Shown here one piece after another: positions 54,548 through 63,176 of a stretch of DNA of 64,000 nt. Within the stretch, counting starts at the first letter, position 1. Each line of letters opens with the position of its first letter. The notes beneath the pieces were generated by a model, which searched no databases, was not told where the DNA came from, and was given only the letters and a program-made list of their open reading frames with translations. Source of the stretch: an uncultured Clostridia bacterium (lineage in GTDB: Bacteria > Bacillota > Clostridia > Christensenellales > CAG-138); contig CAKTYT010000008.1 of the NCBI GenBank assembly GCA_934633695.1, positions 1-64,000 on the forward strand, in the 5' to 3' direction. The translations under genes and the position numbers were made by a program.

Positions 54548-54943
54548 TCAGATTCTCTTTTCAAATTGAGTACCGCATTTTGCACATGTAACGCGAACTT
54601 TTCCCTTGCCTCTGGGCACGCGAAGTCTTTGCTTGCAGTTGGGGCAATGAAAGTACCTGTAATCCCTGTGCGAACGCAGGTTATTTTTACTTCCGGTAAA
54701 AACTTTTTTGAAGAAATTTTTTATTGAACCGGAAACCTTCTCGTAGCCGCACAGCTCACTGGAGCGTTTCTCGATGTCAGCGGAAAGCGTTCGATAGAGA
54801 GTCACTGCAACGACGAGAGTTGAAGTAAAGCAAAGTATTAGTCCTCCGACCGTACCGAAAAAGCCGAGGGCAATTATGCCGAGAACAACGCCGAGAATCA
54901 GCATGTCTCTCGATAGAGTATCAAAACCGTAGCTATTTTTCAT
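54548..54943 (-). CDS. membrane protein with C-terminal zinc ribbon
   Basis: A 131-residue protein from the ATG at 54943 (AAAGGA seven bases upstream; a TTG at 54949 is less likely). Two hydrophobic segments lie at about 15-33 and 38-55. A basic linker is followed by a zinc ribbon of two CxxC pairs (HCPNCKQRLRVPRG, then VTCAKCGTQFEKRI). The family is common in Clostridia but uncharacterised. It lies between the amylase and the FakA-C-like gene. Confidence 0.7.
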   Translation of the reverse strand: MKNSYGFDTLSRDMLILGVVLGIIALGFFGTVGGLILCFTSTLVVAVTLYRTLSADIEKRSSELCGYEKVSGSIKNFFKKVFTGSKNNLRSHRDYRYFHCPNCKQRLRVPRGKGKVRVTCAKCGTQFEKRI

Positions 54944-54945
54944 GA

Positions 54946-56907
54946 TCAATTCCTTTCACAACACACACCGTTGTCTTCACTGACAAGCAATACGGAGCTG
55001 ACGGGCGGTAAACTGAGTGAAAGCGTTCCGTTCTCCGCCTTAAAAGTCTTCCCACTCAAAGCATCAATGTACGAGCCTGAAAAAACGACAAATTCAGTAT
55101 CAAATCCGACTGAAAAATCTTCCCTGTAAAGGGAAACATCCGAGGATTCGTCCGCACGGTTGAGGATGGTTACAGTCGATTCCGATTCAAAACGGCGGAA
55201 GACGACGAAAATATCTGCTGTTTTTGCAAGGAATGCGGCAGACCCCTTCGTCAGTGCAGAACTTTTTCGCCGCAAATTGCCGAGCTTTCGGTGCAGGGCA
55301 ACGAGGAAGCTATCTTCACGACCCCAAGGGTAGGGGCGTCTGTTGAACGGGTCGCAAAGTCCCGTCATGCCGGCTTCATCCGCATAGTAAATGCAGGGTG
55401 GCTGCGGCATCGAAAACTGGAGGGTCACGGCAAGAACCATGAGCATTTGCCCTCTTTGGAGTTCGATTTTCGACGAGGAATATTTTGCCTGCTCTTCCCG
55501 TGTCAAGGTATCCTTTTCGGGTGCATTTGACAGAACTGAAAGAATTCTTCGTGAATCGTGAGTGCTGAGACTGTTCATGCAGGCACGGTAGAAGGGTTCA
55601 GGGTACCTTTCTCTCTGTGCTGAGAGTTCATCGAAGAGCGAAAAAGCATCACTCCTTTTGAGAAGAAAGGCAACTACGGCATCCGTGAACGGATAGTTCA
55701 TCACAGAATCAAGTTCATGTCCATAAACATACTGTCTCAATCCCATGCTCCACTGCTTGAGTGCGGCATCCTCCCACACTTCGCCGAGGAGCAGGCGGTC
55801 ACAGCCCATGGATTTGAGCGTTCGCCGCAGAAATGCAATAAACTCATCGGGAAGTTCATCTGCAACATCCAAACGCCAACCGCGGATTCCAAAGCTGTCC
55901 CATTTCCTAAGAACACTTTCTATGAAACGAATATAGCTCTCGTTCGTTTCATTTACCTCAGGTAAAGTAGTAAAGCCCCACCAGCAGAAGTAGTCATCCG
56001 GATAATGCCGGAAGGTATACCATTCATAGTATGCAGAGTTTGTGCTTTGGTATGCACCAATGGAAGGATATCTGCCGTACTTGTTAAAGTACACGCTGTC
56101 ATCACCCGTATGCGAAAATACACCGTCGAGAATAACGCTTATCCCGTAATTCCTGGCATTTTTCACAAGCTCAGCTAAATCATACTCCGTGCCGAGAATA
56201 GGGTCAACGGACAGATAATCCGATGTGTTGTAGCGGTGATTGCTCACGGATGCAAAAATGGGGTTGAGGTAAATTACACTCACGCCAAGGGAAGCAAGAT
56301 AGGGGAGCTTCGACTCAATGCCTCTGAGGTCACCGCCGTAGAAATCGCAGGGGGAGTAAAATTTTTCGCCTTTGAGAGGCAAAAAGAGGACTTCATCATC
56401 CCAGTTTGCATGGAAAAGACAGGGGTGTATGTCTCTATCTTCACAAAGTTTCCTTGCTTCGGCAACGGACTTTTTCCTTGCAAATCTGTCCGGAAAAATC
56501 TGGTAGATTATGCCGTTCCGAAACCATTCGGGTGTTGTAAAATCCGGAGAAAACACAGTGATGGGGTAGTCGAGCGGGATGAAACGGGTAATTTTGCCGA
56601 GACCCGATCTTGCACCGAGGAAGAAACGTCCGTCATCACTGTCAATGATGAAATAATACCATATGAGCTGAGGAGTTTCGGGAGTGACGAGTTCGAAGGT
56701 AAATCTCCTTCCTTCGGGAGTTTCTTCGTCTGAAGAAGGGAAAAGTATGATTTCTCGGGAATCCGACCAAAGACGGAGGCGAACGCAGACATCGGAGTTC
56801 GCATTAATGTATATACTCAAAGCCGCTTCCGTACAGCACGTTAAAGCACCTTGCGGAAAGCGGCAAGAGGAATCAATTGAGTTGTGGTAAGCGGAAAGGA
56901 TTGTCAT
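54946..56907 (-). CDS. GH13 alpha-amylase/neopullulanase-like glycosidase
   Basis: This cytoplasmic alpha-glucan hydrolase (no signal peptide) acts on maltodextrins or cyclodextrins. It has 653 residues, with an N-terminal beta domain typical of neopullulanases to about 125, then the TIM barrel. Conserved regions are I, VILDGVFSHTG; II, GWRLDVADE (nucleophile Asp); III, LLGEVWED (acid Glu); and IV, LSTHDSRR. Region IV has Thr where NHD is usual, but the third Asp is kept. The C-terminal beta domain follows. The start lies 20 bases after the ychF stop. Its presence downstream of ychF is not functionally obvious. Confidence 0.85.
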   Translation of the reverse strand: MTILSAYHNSIDSSCRFPQGALTCCTEAALSIYINANSDVCVRLRLWSDSREIILFPSSDEETPEGRRFTFELVTPETPQLIWYYFIIDSDDGRFFLGARSGLGKITRFIPLDYPITVFSPDFTTPEWFRNGIIYQIFPDRFARKKSVAEARKLCEDRDIHPCLFHANWDDEVLFLPLKGEKFYSPCDFYGGDLRGIESKLPYLASLGVSVIYLNPIFASVSNHRYNTSDYLSVDPILGTEYDLAELVKNARNYGISVILDGVFSHTGDDSVYFNKYGRYPSIGAYQSTNSAYYEWYTFRHYPDDYFCWWGFTTLPEVNETNESYIRFIESVLRKWDSFGIRGWRLDVADELPDEFIAFLRRTLKSMGCDRLLLGEVWEDAALKQWSMGLRQYVYGHELDSVMNYPFTDAVVAFLLKRSDAFSLFDELSAQRERYPEPFYRACMNSLSTHDSRRILSVLSNAPEKDTLTREEQAKYSSSKIELQRGQMLMVLAVTLQFSMPQPPCIYYADEAGMTGLCDPFNRRPYPWGREDSFLVALHRKLGNLRRKSSALTKGSAAFLAKTADIFVVFRRFESESTVTILNRADESSDVSLYREDFSVGFDTEFVVFSGSYIDALSGKTFKAENGTLSLSLPPVSSVLLVSEDNGVCCERN

Positions 56908-56927
56908 TCGGTGAACTTTTCCATCCG

Positions 56928-58016
56928 TTAAACATTGAATCTGAAGACTATTATGTCGCCATCCTGAACGACGTATTCTTTGCCTTCGGAACGAATAAGA
57001 CCCTTCTCCTTGCAGCTGAGCATATTACCCTGTTCAATGAGTGTTTCATACGGAACGACTTCTGCACGGATGAAACCGCGTTCAAAGTCGGTATGAATTT
57101 TGCCGGCTGCACCGGGAGCTTTTGTACCCCTGGTAATTGTCCATGCACGCACTTCGTCAGTTCCGGCGGTCAGGAAACTGATAAGTCCGAGGAGCTTGTA
57201 GCTCTCCTGAACAAGCTTGTCAAGACCGCTTTGCCCGATTCCCAGTTCATTGATAAAAGCGGCTTTCTCCTCATCAGATAATTCGGAAAGTTCTTCTTCG
57301 ACCTTAGCACAGACGGTGAGAGCACCTGCCCCCTCCTTGGCGGCTTGCTCATACAGCCTTGCAACGGTCGGAGGTTCATTGCCGATTTCATCCTCAGCGA
57401 TGTTTGCAACGTAGATAACCGGCTTTGTCGTGAGAAGGAACAGTTCTTCGGCCGCTGCCTTCTCATCGTCCGTCAAATCCATGCTGCGGACGGGTTTGCC
57501 GTCTTCAAGGTGCTTTTTTATACGCTCAAGAAATGCGATTTCGGCAAGGTATTTCTTGTCACCGCTCTTTGAGTTCTTGCGTGCTTTGTCGATACGCTTT
57601 TCAATTGTATCAAGGTCGGCAAAGATAAGCTCAATGTTTATTGTTTCCATGTCCCTGACGGGGTCAACTGAACCGTCAACATGGACGATGTTTGAATCTT
57701 CAAAGCAACGCACGACGTGTACGATTGCATCGACTTCGCGTATATGGGCAAGGAACTTGTTTCCAAGTCCTTCGCCACGGTATGCACCGCGGACAAGTCC
57801 GGCAATATCAACAAATTTTATCGTTGCAGGCACGAGACTCTTCGGGTGATACATTTCGTTTAATACATCAAGCCTGCTGTCGGGCACATTTACGATGCCG
57901 ACATTTGGTTCAATGGTACAGAAGGGGTAGTTCGCCGCCTGAGCACCTGCTTTGGTAATGGCGTTGAACAAGGTGCTTTTGCCCACGTTGGGCAGACCGA
58001 TAACTCCGAGTTTCAT
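56928..58016 (-). CDS. ychF: ribosome-binding ATPase YchF
   Basis: YchF is an Obg-related ATPase that binds ribosomes and responds to oxidative stress. It has 362 residues. G1 is GLPNVGKST (7-15), and FVDIAGLV with RGAYRGEGLGNKF gives G3. The NxxD-like motif is altered (YVANIAED), in line with ATP rather than GTP preference. The C-terminal TGS domain starts near 280 and ends with VQDGDIIVFRFNV. GGTGGAGA precedes the ATG; the promoter is at 58055-58083. Confidence 0.95.
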   Translation of the reverse strand: MKLGVIGLPNVGKSTLFNAITKAGAQAANYPFCTIEPNVGIVNVPDSRLDVLNEMYHPKSLVPATIKFVDIAGLVRGAYRGEGLGNKFLAHIREVDAIVHVVRCFEDSNIVHVDGSVDPVRDMETINIELIFADLDTIEKRIDKARKNSKSGDKKYLAEIAFLERIKKHLEDGKPVRSMDLTDDEKAAAEELFLLTTKPVIYVANIAEDEIGNEPPTVARLYEQAAKEGAGALTVCAKVEEELSELSDEEKAAFINELGIGQSGLDKLVQESYKLLGLISFLTAGTDEVRAWTITRGTKAPGAAGKIHTDFERGFIRAEVVPYETLIEQGNMLSCKEKGLIRSEGKEYVVQDGDIIVFRFNV

Positions 58017-58054
58017 AGATAAGGTATCTCCACCATGAATTTTCTTTCGCTGAA

Positions 58055-58083
58055 ATTATAGCATCAGTTTAGAGAAATTTCAA
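58055..58083 (-). promoter_or_regulatory. promoter of ychF and the amylase group
   Basis: On the minus strand, TTGAAA, 17 bases and TGcTATAAT, 39 bases before the ychF start. Confidence 0.8.
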
Positions 58084-58178
58084 TGCTTTTAAAACTTATG
58101 CAGGCGAAGTTTTAAGGCATTCGGCATTTGAAAAGCCGAATTTAAAATCATAACCGCTGCATTCGGTTAAAATTTCCG

Positions 58179-58212
58179 AAAAAAGAAACCGCACCACACA
58201 AGTGATACGGTT
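58179..58212 (-). terminator. terminator of the lysine-fermentation operon
   Basis: On the minus strand, AACCGTATCAC and GTGGTGCGGTT pair over 11 positions with two wobbles and a four-base loop. TTTCTTTTTT follows, after the kamE stop. Confidence 0.75.
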
Positions 58213-58231
58213 CTCGTTTGAAAAGCCGGTT

Positions 58232-59020
58232 TTATTTCATGCCGCGCTTAAACATTTCAGTAACGGCAAAGGTTGCGACATCATCGGCATATTTGCCCGC
58301 ACCGAAGCCTGCATCAAAACCCAGCTCCTTTGCAAGCTCGTGTGTAATTCGCGGACCGCCGCAGCAGACAACGAACCTGTCGCGAAGTCCTTCTGCTTCA
58401 AGCAGTTCGATGAATTCAGTGAGGTTCTGAATATGAATGTCCTTTTGAGTAACGGTTTGTGAGATAAGCAGAACATCGGCATTGACTTCAAGGGCTTTCT
58501 TGAGGAACTCCTCATTGGGAACCTGAGCACCCATGTTTATAGCTTCGATCATGTCATAACGTTCAAGACCGTAATGACCTGCAAAGCCCTTGCGGTTCAT
58601 AATCGCATCGATGCCGACTGTGTGGGCATCGGTACCGGTTGAAGCACCTATCATAACAATTTTTCTGCCGAAGTGTTCACGAATGTACTCGTCGGTATCC
58701 TCCATGCTCATCGTTTCTTCCTCAACAGTCTGAACATGAATGTTTTCATAATCGACAGAGTGAATTACACTGCCATATACAACATAGAAGGTGAATTCCT
58801 TGTCGAGGGGCTTTGCAATGGCAACATTGGGCTCTTCGACGCCCATCTTGCGAACGAGCTGGCGAGCAGCTTCCATTCCCTTTTCATCGTTTTTTACGGG
58901 AAGAGTAAAACTGAACTGGACCTTGCCGTCATTCATTGTGTCGCCGTACGCTTTGAGCCTTGTAAGATCCAATGTGGTGTCGAAATCAGCCTTATGGGTA
59001 TTATAAAGTCCGCCGCTCAT
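58232..59020 (-). CDS. kamE: D-lysine 5,6-aminomutase (beta-lysine 5,6-aminomutase) beta subunit
   Basis: With KamD, this subunit moves the terminal amino group of beta-lysine or D-lysine using adenosylcobalamin and pyridoxal phosphate. It has 262 residues, the family length. The cobalamin-binding DxHxxG reads DAHTVG (Asp131, His133, Gly136). The lysine that binds pyridoxal phosphate is Lys144 in AIMNRKGFAG, at the same position as in the characterised Clostridium sticklandii enzyme. A Rossmann domain with CCGGPRI and GFGAGKYADDVA follows. The kamD stop and kamE start overlap (TAATG). It is the last gene of the operon. Confidence 0.95.
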   Translation of the reverse strand: MSGGLYNTHKADFDTTLDLTRLKAYGDTMNDGKVQFSFTLPVKNDEKGMEAARQLVRKMGVEEPNVAIAKPLDKEFTFYVVYGSVIHSVDYENIHVQTVEEETMSMEDTDEYIREHFGRKIVMIGASTGTDAHTVGIDAIMNRKGFAGHYGLERYDMIEAINMGAQVPNEEFLKKALEVNADVLLISQTVTQKDIHIQNLTEFIELLEAEGLRDRFVVCCGGPRITHELAKELGFDAGFGAGKYADDVATFAVTEMFKRGMK

Positions 59021-60576
59021 TATGCTTCACCGCCTTTCATCAATTCAATAAACGGGTTGAAATAGCATTCGCTCTTTGAGACAACACCTGCAAGACCTTT
59101 TCCGCCGTCTCGAGGACGCTTAATGTCAGCAAACACGCCTTTTTCGAGGGTCGCAAACAGACCCATCTGCTCGATTTCACCGAGGAGGTCGGTTGCTTTG
59201 CGAAGCACGGTGTCTGCACGAGTCTGCATGATACCGCCATCTTTGTAAGAGATTTCGCTGCCAAGATCATGCATGGTGCGGAAAATGTACTGTGCATTTT
59301 CGATTGAAAGTGCACGATCGCTCATGAACGGAGTGTGAATGGCTTCGGTCAGCATGCCGAGAAGATGGAGCTTCTGCCCGGTAAGAATAGTGACCATATT
59401 GAATAATGCATCCTGAACATGACCGCGGAAGATGTTGCCGGTCATAAACTTGGTGGGGGGCATGTATTTAAGGGGAGCTTTGGGAAAGATCTCCCTTGCC
59501 ATCTGGGCCTGAGCAAGTTCATAGAGGAAGCCGTTTTCGACATCGGGGGAAATTTCGAACGCATGACCAAGACCCATCTGTTCTTCGGGGAGTCCTGCCT
59601 TAAGGGCAAACTGCTCGTTGAGGAACTGGGAAGCAAGAACGGTATGGGCTTCCTCGACAGCATCGGCGGTGGTAAGGTAGTTGTCCTCGCCCGTATTGAT
59701 TATGACACCTGCGTAGCTGTTGATGACACGGCTGAAATACTGGTCAACAATAGTACGCTGCATGTTGATGTCACGGAAGAGGATACCGTAAAGTGCGTCA
59801 TTGAGCATAACGTCGAGACGTTCAAGTGCACCCATAGCAGCGATTTCAGGCATACAAAGACCTGAACAATAGTTGCACAGGCGGATATAGCGGTGCTGTT
59901 CCTCGCCGACTTCATCGAGAGCGGCACGCATGAGACGGAAATTCTCCTGGGTTGCATAGGTTCCGCCGAAGCCTTCGGTTGTTGCACCGTAGGGAACATA
60001 GTCAAGCAGTGACTGACCGGTCGTGCGAATAACTGCAATGATGTCGGCACCTTGCTTTGCGGCAGCTTTTGCCTGAGTGATGTCTTCGTATATGTTGCCG
60101 GTTGCAACGATGACGTAAAGGTACGGACCCTCTTTATCTCCGAATTCGCCGAGGTATTCATTGCGTTTAGCAACGTTATTGCGAATTCTTTCTGTTGTTG
60201 CCTCAGCAACGGGCATGATGGAGGCATGAATATCGTCAATGCTGTGGGAAGCACAGGCAGAAAGATCGATTTTGCCCTCATCAACGGCTTCTGCAACCTG
60301 CTGGGGGGTCATACCGGTTTCAGCCATCGCATTGCCTATGTAATATGCGGCACCACCGCTCAAAAGTCCCTTGTCGAAGAGGTGATCAACAACGACGTTG
60401 GGAAGGGGGACATCAAGAGCATTCACTCCGTCAATGCCGAGAAGACGGCAGACTGCACGCTCAACGGTGACGGTCGTATGCAAATCGATAAAGCTCTGCA
60501 CGTCTTCGGCAATGTGTTTTGCCGATTCGCGTGCTTTATCAACCAATGCGGTATTGAGATTAAGTTTTGATTCCAT
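59020..60576 (-). CDS. kamD: D-lysine 5,6-aminomutase (beta-lysine 5,6-aminomutase) alpha subunit
   Basis: The catalytic barrel subunit partners KamE. From the ATG at 60576 it has 518 residues, matching the known 516-520. An in-frame extension to 60669 has no family sequence. The N-terminus LNLNTALVDKARESAKHIAED and the barrel segments YVPYGATTEGFGGTYATQENF and NYCSGLCMPEIAAMG are typical. AAAGGAGA lies unusually far (about 12 bases) before the ATG. A 136-base gap with a terminator-like hairpin separates it from kamA, which is unusual within this operon. Confidence 0.9.
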   Translation of the reverse strand: MESKLNLNTALVDKARESAKHIAEDVQSFIDLHTTVTVERAVCRLLGIDGVNALDVPLPNVVVDHLFDKGLLSGGAAYYIGNAMAETGMTPQQVAEAVDEGKIDLSACASHSIDDIHASIMPVAEATTERIRNNVAKRNEYLGEFGDKEGPYLYVIVATGNIYEDITQAKAAAKQGADIIAVIRTTGQSLLDYVPYGATTEGFGGTYATQENFRLMRAALDEVGEEQHRYIRLCNYCSGLCMPEIAAMGALERLDVMLNDALYGILFRDINMQRTIVDQYFSRVINSYAGVIINTGEDNYLTTADAVEEAHTVLASQFLNEQFALKAGLPEEQMGLGHAFEISPDVENGFLYELAQAQMAREIFPKAPLKYMPPTKFMTGNIFRGHVQDALFNMVTILTGQKLHLLGMLTEAIHTPFMSDRALSIENAQYIFRTMHDLGSEISYKDGGIMQTRADTVLRKATDLLGEIEQMGLFATLEKGVFADIKRPRDGGKGLAGVVSKSECYFNPFIELMKGGEA

Positions 60577-60632
60577 TGGTACGCTTATTCTCCTTTCAAA
60601 AAATGAACAGACCCTTTCGGGTTTACTATTAA

Positions 60633-60677
60633 GAAAAATGAGCGGCAAATGACCCGGTGTGAGGGACAAAGCCGCTC
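60633..60677 (-). terminator. terminator-like hairpin between kamA and kamD
   Basis: On the minus strand, GAGCGGC and GCCGCTC form a perfect seven-pair stem around a 24-base loop, followed by ATTTTTCTT. It precedes kamD in the middle of the operon and may reduce transcription of kamDE or define a transcript end. Confidence 0.5.
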
Positions 60678-60712
60678 GGTTAACTGCTGCATCAAACCAC
60701 TAAACGGGAAAC

Positions 60713-61981
60713 TTATTCGTGATGACCTCTCTTGAGCCTCTCAAGGTCGTTGGGTTCGAGTGAAATTTTGCCGTCAAGCCTACCCTGCTCAAGACCTGCG
60801 ACACCGACAAAGTTGGGCTGCTCACCCCTTGCCTTGCGACAGGTTTCACAATGACATACATTGTCATAATGCTCCGGTTCGGTATAAGTGGTGATGACGC
60901 CTTCAAAGTTGCGAAGGATCGTCTTCCTGGGAGTCTGACTGATGACATAATTAGGCATTACAGGAGTTTTTCCGCCGCCGCCGGGAGCGTCAACAACGAA
61001 GGTGGGAATGCAGTAACCGCTGGTGTGACCGCGAAGTCCTTCAATGATTTCGATACCCTTGCTAACGGGGGTGCGGAAATGAGTAAGACCCATGGAAAGG
61101 TCGCATACATAGATGTAGTAGGGGCGTACGCGAATCTTTACAAGACCTTGAACGAGCTGCTTCATAACGTGAACGCAATCGTTTACACCTGCGAGGAGAA
61201 CGCTCTGATTGCCGAGAGGAATGCCGGCGTCCGCCAACATTTCGCAAGCACGCTTGCTTTCTTCGGTTATCTCGTTGGGATGATTGAAATGAGTGTTCAG
61301 CCAAATGGGATGATATTTCTTGAGCATTGCACAAAGCTCGGGAGTGATTCTCTGAGGCATGACGACGGGGGTACGGCTGCCGATGCGTACGATTTCGACA
61401 TGCGGGATTTTACGCAGCTCGCTGATGATGTATTCGAGTCTGTCGTCATTCTGCATGAGAGCGTCACCGCCGGAAAGCAGAACATCGCGAACTTCCGGGT
61501 GATTCCTGATGTACTCAAGACAGCCTTCAATCTGCTTAGTGGGGACAGCGGTATCGTGTTGACCTGCGAACCTTCTCCTTGTGCAGTGACGGCAGTACAT
61601 TGAACACTGGTCAGTAATCAGGAACAGAACCCTGTCAGGATAACGGTGGGTAAGACCGGGGACAGGGGAGTCGGTATCTTCATGCAGGGGGTCAAGCTGA
61701 TCCTCAGGGGCCTGATAAAGTTCCGCTGCGGAGGGAATGCACTGACGGCGTACGGGGTCATATGGATCATCGGGATTGATGAGGGAGAGGTAGTAGGGGG
61801 TAATCGCCATGCGGAGCGTACCGAGGCATTTTGCAACGCCTTCTTCCTCTTCAGGAGTGAGTTTTATATACTTTTTGAGGTCTTCAAGGGTTTCGATTCG
61901 GTTCTGGACCTGCCAGTGCCAATCGTTCCACAGTTCATCGGGTACATCCGTGAACAGACCATACTGCCTGCTTTTATTCAT
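60713..61981 (-). CDS. kamA: lysine 2,3-aminomutase
   Basis: This radical S-adenosylmethionine enzyme converts L-lysine to L-beta-lysine, the first step of lysine fermentation. From the ATG at 61981 (AAAGGA upstream) it has 422 residues. The [4Fe-4S] cysteines are Cys126, Cys130 and Cys133 in CSMYCRHC. The pyridoxal-phosphate Lys338 lies in PGGGGKTPV, matching Lys337 of the Clostridium subterminale enzyme with a one-residue shift. The C-terminal zinc cysteines lie in VCHCETC. Its upstream neighbour is kdd, with two hairpins in the gap. Confidence 0.95.
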   Translation of the reverse strand: MNKSRQYGLFTDVPDELWNDWHWQVQNRIETLEDLKKYIKLTPEEEEGVAKCLGTLRMAITPYYLSLINPDDPYDPVRRQCIPSAAELYQAPEDQLDPLHEDTDSPVPGLTHRYPDRVLFLITDQCSMYCRHCTRRRFAGQHDTAVPTKQIEGCLEYIRNHPEVRDVLLSGGDALMQNDDRLEYIISELRKIPHVEIVRIGSRTPVVMPQRITPELCAMLKKYHPIWLNTHFNHPNEITEESKRACEMLADAGIPLGNQSVLLAGVNDCVHVMKQLVQGLVKIRVRPYYIYVCDLSMGLTHFRTPVSKGIEIIEGLRGHTSGYCIPTFVVDAPGGGGKTPVMPNYVISQTPRKTILRNFEGVITTYTEPEHYDNVCHCETCRKARGEQPNFVGVAGLEQGRLDGKISLEPNDLERLKRGHHE

Positions 61982-61989
61982 AATGGGAT

Positions 61990-62102
61990 TCCTTTCAGAA
62001 CAAATATAAGTGCTCAAATTTATCAGTTACCCGATGCAGAAGAGCTGCACCGGGTAAAATTATCGCAATGCACACCCGGTAGGACCGGATGATGCGATTC
62101 AA
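61990..62102 (-). other. structured kdd-kamA intergenic region
   Basis: Two hairpins lie before kamA. TTACCCGGTGCAG pairs with CTGCATCGGGTAA (one mismatch) around a five-base loop. Upstream, ATCGCA pairs with TGCGAT and encloses a CCGG/CCGG inner stem. No T run follows, so these are more likely RNA-processing or stability elements than terminators. Confidence 0.45.
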
Positions 62103-63143
62103 TTAGCAATACTTTTCGTCGAAGAGCTTGCGGAGCTTTTCGTTCTCACGGAGAACATTGAGGGTAATTTCAGCGTGATCCTTGGTGTAACCGTTGCCGA
62201 CAATCATGGTAACGTCCTTGCCAACGCCTTCTGCACCGAGAGCAGCCTTGGTGAAGCTGGTAGCCATGGAGAAGAAGTAAACGATACCGTCGTCACGAAC
62301 GGGGAGAATTGCACTCATTTCGCAGCTTTCGATATTTACGCAGCTGATGGAAATGTCGTATTCTTTACCATCGTTTGCAGCAAGAGCTGCTTCGAGAACT
62401 GCAATAGGCTCGGTTGCACTTGCAACGATAACCTTGTTGTAGACGCCGAGTTCCATGAGAGCGTCAACCTGAGCAGGATTACGTACAACGCCGACAACGT
62501 TGCCGTTGGGGCCGACCTTCTTCATTGCTTCATAACCGCAGAGAACGCCGCTCTTACCGTTTGCACCGAGGATAAGAACACTGTCGCCCTCCTTGGGGAG
62601 CTTACGAGCCTGTGCTGGAGCACCTGCAACATCGAGTGCTGCAAGGGCAAGAGGTTCACTCATGTCGGAGGGGAGCTTTGCATAAATGCCGCTCTCAAAG
62701 AGAACTGCCTGACCGATGATGTCAACACGGTCGATGTCCTTATGGATGGCAAGGATCTTCTCGATCTTGAGAGGAGTGAGGGAGAGAGAAACGAGAGAAG
62801 CAATTTTGTCGCCGACCTTGAGGTCGCGGTCCTTGAGGTCTTCGCCGATATAAGCGACTTTGCCGATGAACATGCCGCCGGAGCCGGTTACGGGGTTCTG
62901 CTGCTTGCCGCGTTCTGCAACAATGCCCATGATCATTTCGCCGATCTTCTGCTCGTTACCGCCGCATGCTTCCTCAATCTGAGTGAAGGAAGCGGAGTCA
63001 ATATTGAGGGAGATAACATCGCAGATGATTTCGTTGGAGTAACGCTTGGTCATATCGTTATCGATCTTCCATGCTGCCTGAGTGAGAACGCCCTTGGGCT
63101 CGATGACTCTGTGAGTTCCGTATTTGTTTCCTTTAAGTTCCAT
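62103..63143 (-). CDS. kdd: L-erythro-3,5-diaminohexanoate dehydrogenase
   Basis: The NAD-dependent enzyme deaminates 3,5-diaminohexanoate to 5-amino-3-oxohexanoate. It has 346 residues, as in the family. A medium-chain-dehydrogenase-like fold is visible, with the nucleotide-binding VLILGANGKSGVLCGYEAMK at about 190. The N-terminus KGNKYGTHRVIEPKGVLTQAAW is characteristic of Kdd. It follows kce by 33 bases with AGGAGG before the ATG, and produces the substrate of Kce. Confidence 0.95.
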   Translation of the reverse strand: MELKGNKYGTHRVIEPKGVLTQAAWKIDNDMTKRYSNEIICDVISLNIDSASFTQIEEACGGNEQKIGEMIMGIVAERGKQQNPVTGSGGMFIGKVAYIGEDLKDRDLKVGDKIASLVSLSLTPLKIEKILAIHKDIDRVDIIGQAVLFESGIYAKLPSDMSEPLALAALDVAGAPAQARKLPKEGDSVLILGANGKSGVLCGYEAMKKVGPNGNVVGVVRNPAQVDALMELGVYNKVIVASATEPIAVLEAALAANDGKEYDISISCVNIESCEMSAILPVRDDGIVYFFSMATSFTKAALGAEGVGKDVTMIVGNGYTKDHAEITLNVLRENEKLRKLFDEKYC

Positions 63144-63176
63144 TTTAAAATCCTCCTGATTATTAATTAAATTAAG

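Noticed and set aside
61990..62102. The hairpins before kamA as a lysine or cobalamin riboswitch
   Set aside because: The conserved core sequences of both classes are absent, and the region is too short for either.
62175..63170. Long plus-strand frame opposite kdd
   Set aside because: It is antisense to a well-conserved enzyme; frames this long arise from codon bias in the strand below.
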